From assembly GCA_021813025.1 (NCBI GenBank), contig JAKAME010000070.1, forward strand, positions 1-6,379: DNA of 6,379 nt. The letters run 5' to 3'. A program made the position numbers and the translations under genes. The stretch is from Microcaldota archaeon (GTDB lineage: Archaea > Micrarchaeota > Micrarchaeia > Anstonellales > Anstonellaceae). Numbering within the stretch: the first letter of the stretch is position 1; each line of letters starts with the position of its first letter. Below are positions 4,475-6,379 of this stretch, in pieces. The notes under the pieces were generated by a model. That model was not told the DNA's origin. It was given only the letters and a program-made list of their open reading frames with translations, and searched no databases.

Positions 4475-6088
4475 TCAATCCCCAGTTGCAGCCTTTCTCC
4501 TCAGCTTGCGGTTGTAGCTTATCACGAACCTGTGCGCCTCGTCCCGCGCCCTCTGCAAGACGTGCAAGGCCTCGCTGCGCCGCTCCAGTCTGAGCGGGTG
4601 CAGCATGTCAAGCCCATAAATCTCCTCATTCTCTTTTGCAAGCGAGAACAGAGGCAGCGAAACTCCAAGCTCGTCCAGGGCCTCTTTTGCGGCATGCAGC
4701 TGGCCCAAGCCCCCGTCAATGAGGACGAGGTCTGGCATGGGCGCTCCTTCATCCCGCAATCTCCGATACCTTCTGAAAACAGCCTCTTTTATCGAAGCGA
4801 AATCATCCTGCCCCTCCACCGTGCGAATCCTGAACTTCCTATACTCGCTTTTCTTGGGCCTTGCATCATAGAGCTGCACCATTGAAGCCACGACGTGCGT
4901 GCCCATGAGATTTGACACGTCAAAGCATTCAATTACAAGAGGCAGGCGCTCCAGCTTCAGCTCTTTTTGCAGGGAAACCAGCGCAGGGTCGGCGCCGCGC
5001 GCCTCCTCGGCCATGATGTTGCGCTCAATCAGGCGCATCAGCTCGGCAGCCGGGCCGCGCGAGGGGGAAGTGAGGATGGAAACAGAGGCGCCGCGCAGGC
5101 GGGAAAGGTGGTATTCGAGAGCGGAATAGTCTGCCGGTTTCGGGCTCACGTAAATAGTTCTTGGAATCGGATGGCCGTCATAATATCTTTGCAGGAAAGC
5201 CCCCATCGGCTCCTGCTCAACATAATCGAACTCGAATTTCACCCTCTCGCGCAGCACGCCGTGCACCAGCCTCCACACCTGCGCGCGCGCATGCCCCTTG
5301 TCTGACAGCATGACTGCATAATCCTCGTCCTTGTCAGCCAGCCTGTCCAGCTTCTGATGCCCCGAAAGGCCGGAGAGCGACTGCCACGCGTTCCTGTATT
5401 GCATGGCCAGCTCGAAATTCTGGGAAACGGATGCTGCCCTCATTTTCTCTGACAATAGCTGCGAATACTGCTCAATCTTGTCTGGATGGGCAAGCAGTTT
5501 CTCCATTTCAGCCACCTGCGCCTGGTAATCCTCCAAACTTATCCTTCTCTCGCACGGCCCGTCGCAGTTTCCCAAATGAAACTGCAAACAGATTCGCTTG
5601 GGCAGGGGGTTGCCGCAAGTGCGGATTTTGAATGCCTTGCGAAGCGCGATGGCCACCGCAGCCCTGCCTGAGCCTGCCATGAACGGGCCGTAGGCCCGCC
5701 CCTTAGGCCCGCGTATGCGCCCATGCCTGTCCTTTCGCACCAGCAGCAGCCGGGGCGCAGGCTCGTCGGTGACAAGCGCGTATGAGATTGGAGAATTGTC
5801 CTTGAGGTCTATGTTGTATTTCGGATAATGCTGCTTGATGAGGTTGGATTCAAGCAGAATTGCCTCCTCTTCAGAGTCGGTGAGGATGAAGTCGACGGCG
5901 GCAATGTGTCTCACAAGGGCGGCCGTCTTGGCGTTCTGGCCAGCTTGTCTCCCGGCAGCGAAATAACTGCTTACTCTTTTTTTCAGGTCTTTTGCCTTGC
6001 CTATGTAGATGATATGGCCCAAGCTGTCCTTGAACTGGTAAACCCCCGGCGAATGGGGAAGCGGCCTGTCTGAGGGGATTGGAAGCAT
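4475..6088 (-). CDS. uvrC: excinuclease ABC subunit C (UvrC) lacking the C-terminal HhH module
   Basis: A 537-residue UvrC, the nuclease of nucleotide excision repair that cuts both sides of a lesion after UvrA and UvrB load. Domains in order: GIY-YIG nuclease (about 12-95) with G15-V16-Y17, Y28-I29-G30, R38, the catalytic glutamate E80 in LLESNLIK and N92 in KYNI; a cysteine cluster C158, C167, C175, C179 matching the four [4Fe-4S] cysteines of E. coli UvrC; a UVR helical hairpin that binds UvrB (about 204-239); and the RNase H-like 5'-incision nuclease with D390 (FDVSN), D458 (LIDGG), H509 (ALH) and D516 (RDEAH). The usual DISH motif reads DVSN, so the histidine is asparagine. The protein stops 21 residues after D516, where the family normally continues with a tandem helix-hairpin-helix domain (E. 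coli UvrC is 610 residues). No such sequence follows in any frame before the next gene. The ATG at 6088 is supported by a TATA-like box about 31 bases upstream. UvrABC occurs in a minority of archaea, probably by transfer from bacteria. Confidence 0.97.
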   Translation of the reverse strand: MLPIPSDRPLPHSPGVYQFKDSLGHIIYIGKAKDLKKRVSSYFAAGRQAGQNAKTAALVRHIAAVDFILTDSEEEAILLESNLIKQHYPKYNIDLKDNSPISYALVTDEPAPRLLLVRKDRHGRIRGPKGRAYGPFMAGSGRAAVAIALRKAFKIRTCGNPLPKRICLQFHLGNCDGPCERRISLEDYQAQVAEMEKLLAHPDKIEQYSQLLSEKMRAASVSQNFELAMQYRNAWQSLSGLSGHQKLDRLADKDEDYAVMLSDKGHARAQVWRLVHGVLRERVKFEFDYVEQEPMGAFLQRYYDGHPIPRTIYVSPKPADYSALEYHLSRLRGASVSILTSPSRGPAAELMRLIERNIMAEEARGADPALVSLQKELKLERLPLVIECFDVSNLMGTHVVASMVQLYDARPKKSEYRKFRIRTVEGQDDFASIKEAVFRRYRRLRDEGAPMPDLVLIDGGLGQLHAAKEALDELGVSLPLFSLAKENEEIYGLDMLHPLRLERRSEALHVLQRARDEAHRFVISYNRKLRRKAATGD

Positions 6089-6114
6089 AATGCTCGAAAA
6101 GATGGGAAAGAAGG

Positions 6115-6124
6115 AAAATAAAAA
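6115..6124 (-). promoter_or_regulatory. TATA-like box for uvrC, also a possible terminator for the upstream gene
   Basis: On the - strand this reads TTTTTATTTT. Its centre is about 31 bases before the uvrC ATG at 6088, consistent with a leaderless or nearly leaderless uvrC transcript; no Shine-Dalgarno site lies between. The same T-rich run is 17-26 bases after the stop of the DUF4389 gene on the same strand, so it may also terminate that transcript. Confidence 0.5.
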
Positions 6125-6140
6125 GGGAACGAACGGCAGC

Positions 6141-6379
6141 CTAGTCTTCCGGCATCAGGGGGTTGCGCTCGTCCGTAATCAGGTAGAAGTAGCTCATGAA
6201 CTTGACCATGTATGCCATGAACTTCACAATCCAGTCATGGAGCGTCTTGTTGCGCTTGCCAAGTATGAGGATGTGGAGCCACTGCAGCATCATGCAGAGG
6301 ATGCCGATGATTTCAAGCACGAACGCGACAATGTAGGTCGGAATGGCCCAGAGCCAGCGGATGAACAGCTCGAGCCTCA
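6141..6379 (-). CDS. DUF4389 membrane protein, C-terminal 78 residues
   Basis: The frame enters from the right edge (first complete codon at 6377) and ends at TAG 6143-6141, with no start codon needed in the window. The visible residues match the DUF4389 pattern: RWLWAIPTYIVAFVLEII (R7 and the I12-P13 pair equivalent to the family's RxLLAIPH), a long hydrophobic segment (about 9-40), a short loop GKRNKTLHDW (40-49) equivalent to the family's TGRYPxxLFDF, a second hydrophobic/amphipathic helix (about 50-66), and YFYLITDERNPLMPED, matching the closing aYxxLLTDxYPPF motif. The tail has ERNPLM instead of the usual Y-P-P-F. DUF4389 proteins are small membrane proteins of unknown function in actinobacteria and archaea. 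The gene lies 52 bases upstream of uvrC on the same strand, with a T-rich tract between. Confidence 0.85.
   Translation of the reverse strand, partial: RLELFIRWLWAIPTYIVAFVLEIIGILCMMLQWLHILILGKRNKTLHDWIVKFMAYMVKFMSYFYLITDERNPLMPED

Overview
The window looks like part of a moderately GC-rich archaeal chromosome. The strongest sign is a full-length Dph2, the first enzyme of diphthamide synthesis, which archaea and eukaryotes have and bacteria lack. Compact intergenic gaps, oligo-T terminator tracts, and TATA-like boxes about 28-32 bases upstream of start codons that lack a Shine-Dalgarno all fit. A bacterial-type UvrC in an archaeal setting, together with small lineage-specific proteins, would fit a Micrarchaeota- or Diapherotrites-like DPANN archaeon, but that placement is inference.

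Layout, left to right. The 3' part of a bacterial-PH-domain (bPH_2/DUF304) protein runs off the left edge on the + strand. It is followed by a short T-rich intergenic region built from nested tandem duplications, which holds a probable terminator and then a probable TATA box. Two + strand genes follow 10 bp apart and probably form an operon: a CPA2-family cation:proton antiporter with an unusual four-helix C-terminal membrane extension and no RCK domain, and dph2. These converge on a - strand block. Read in its direction of transcription, that block is: the C-terminal part of a DUF4389 membrane protein (cut by the right edge), uvrC, a 309-residue protein I do not recognise, and a 67-residue helical-hairpin protein I do not recognise.

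Functions. The antiporter handles monovalent cation/proton exchange, Dph2 modifies elongation factor 2, and UvrC makes the dual incision of nucleotide excision repair. There is no obvious single pathway joining them. The most noteworthy points are a UvrC without its C-terminal helix-hairpin-helix module, the two unrecognised - strand genes whose reading frames may once have been (or may still be) joined through an A6 tract, and micro-duplications at two gene ends. No mobile element, CRISPR array, tRNA or rRNA was seen, and I found no convincing undescribed multi-gene system.
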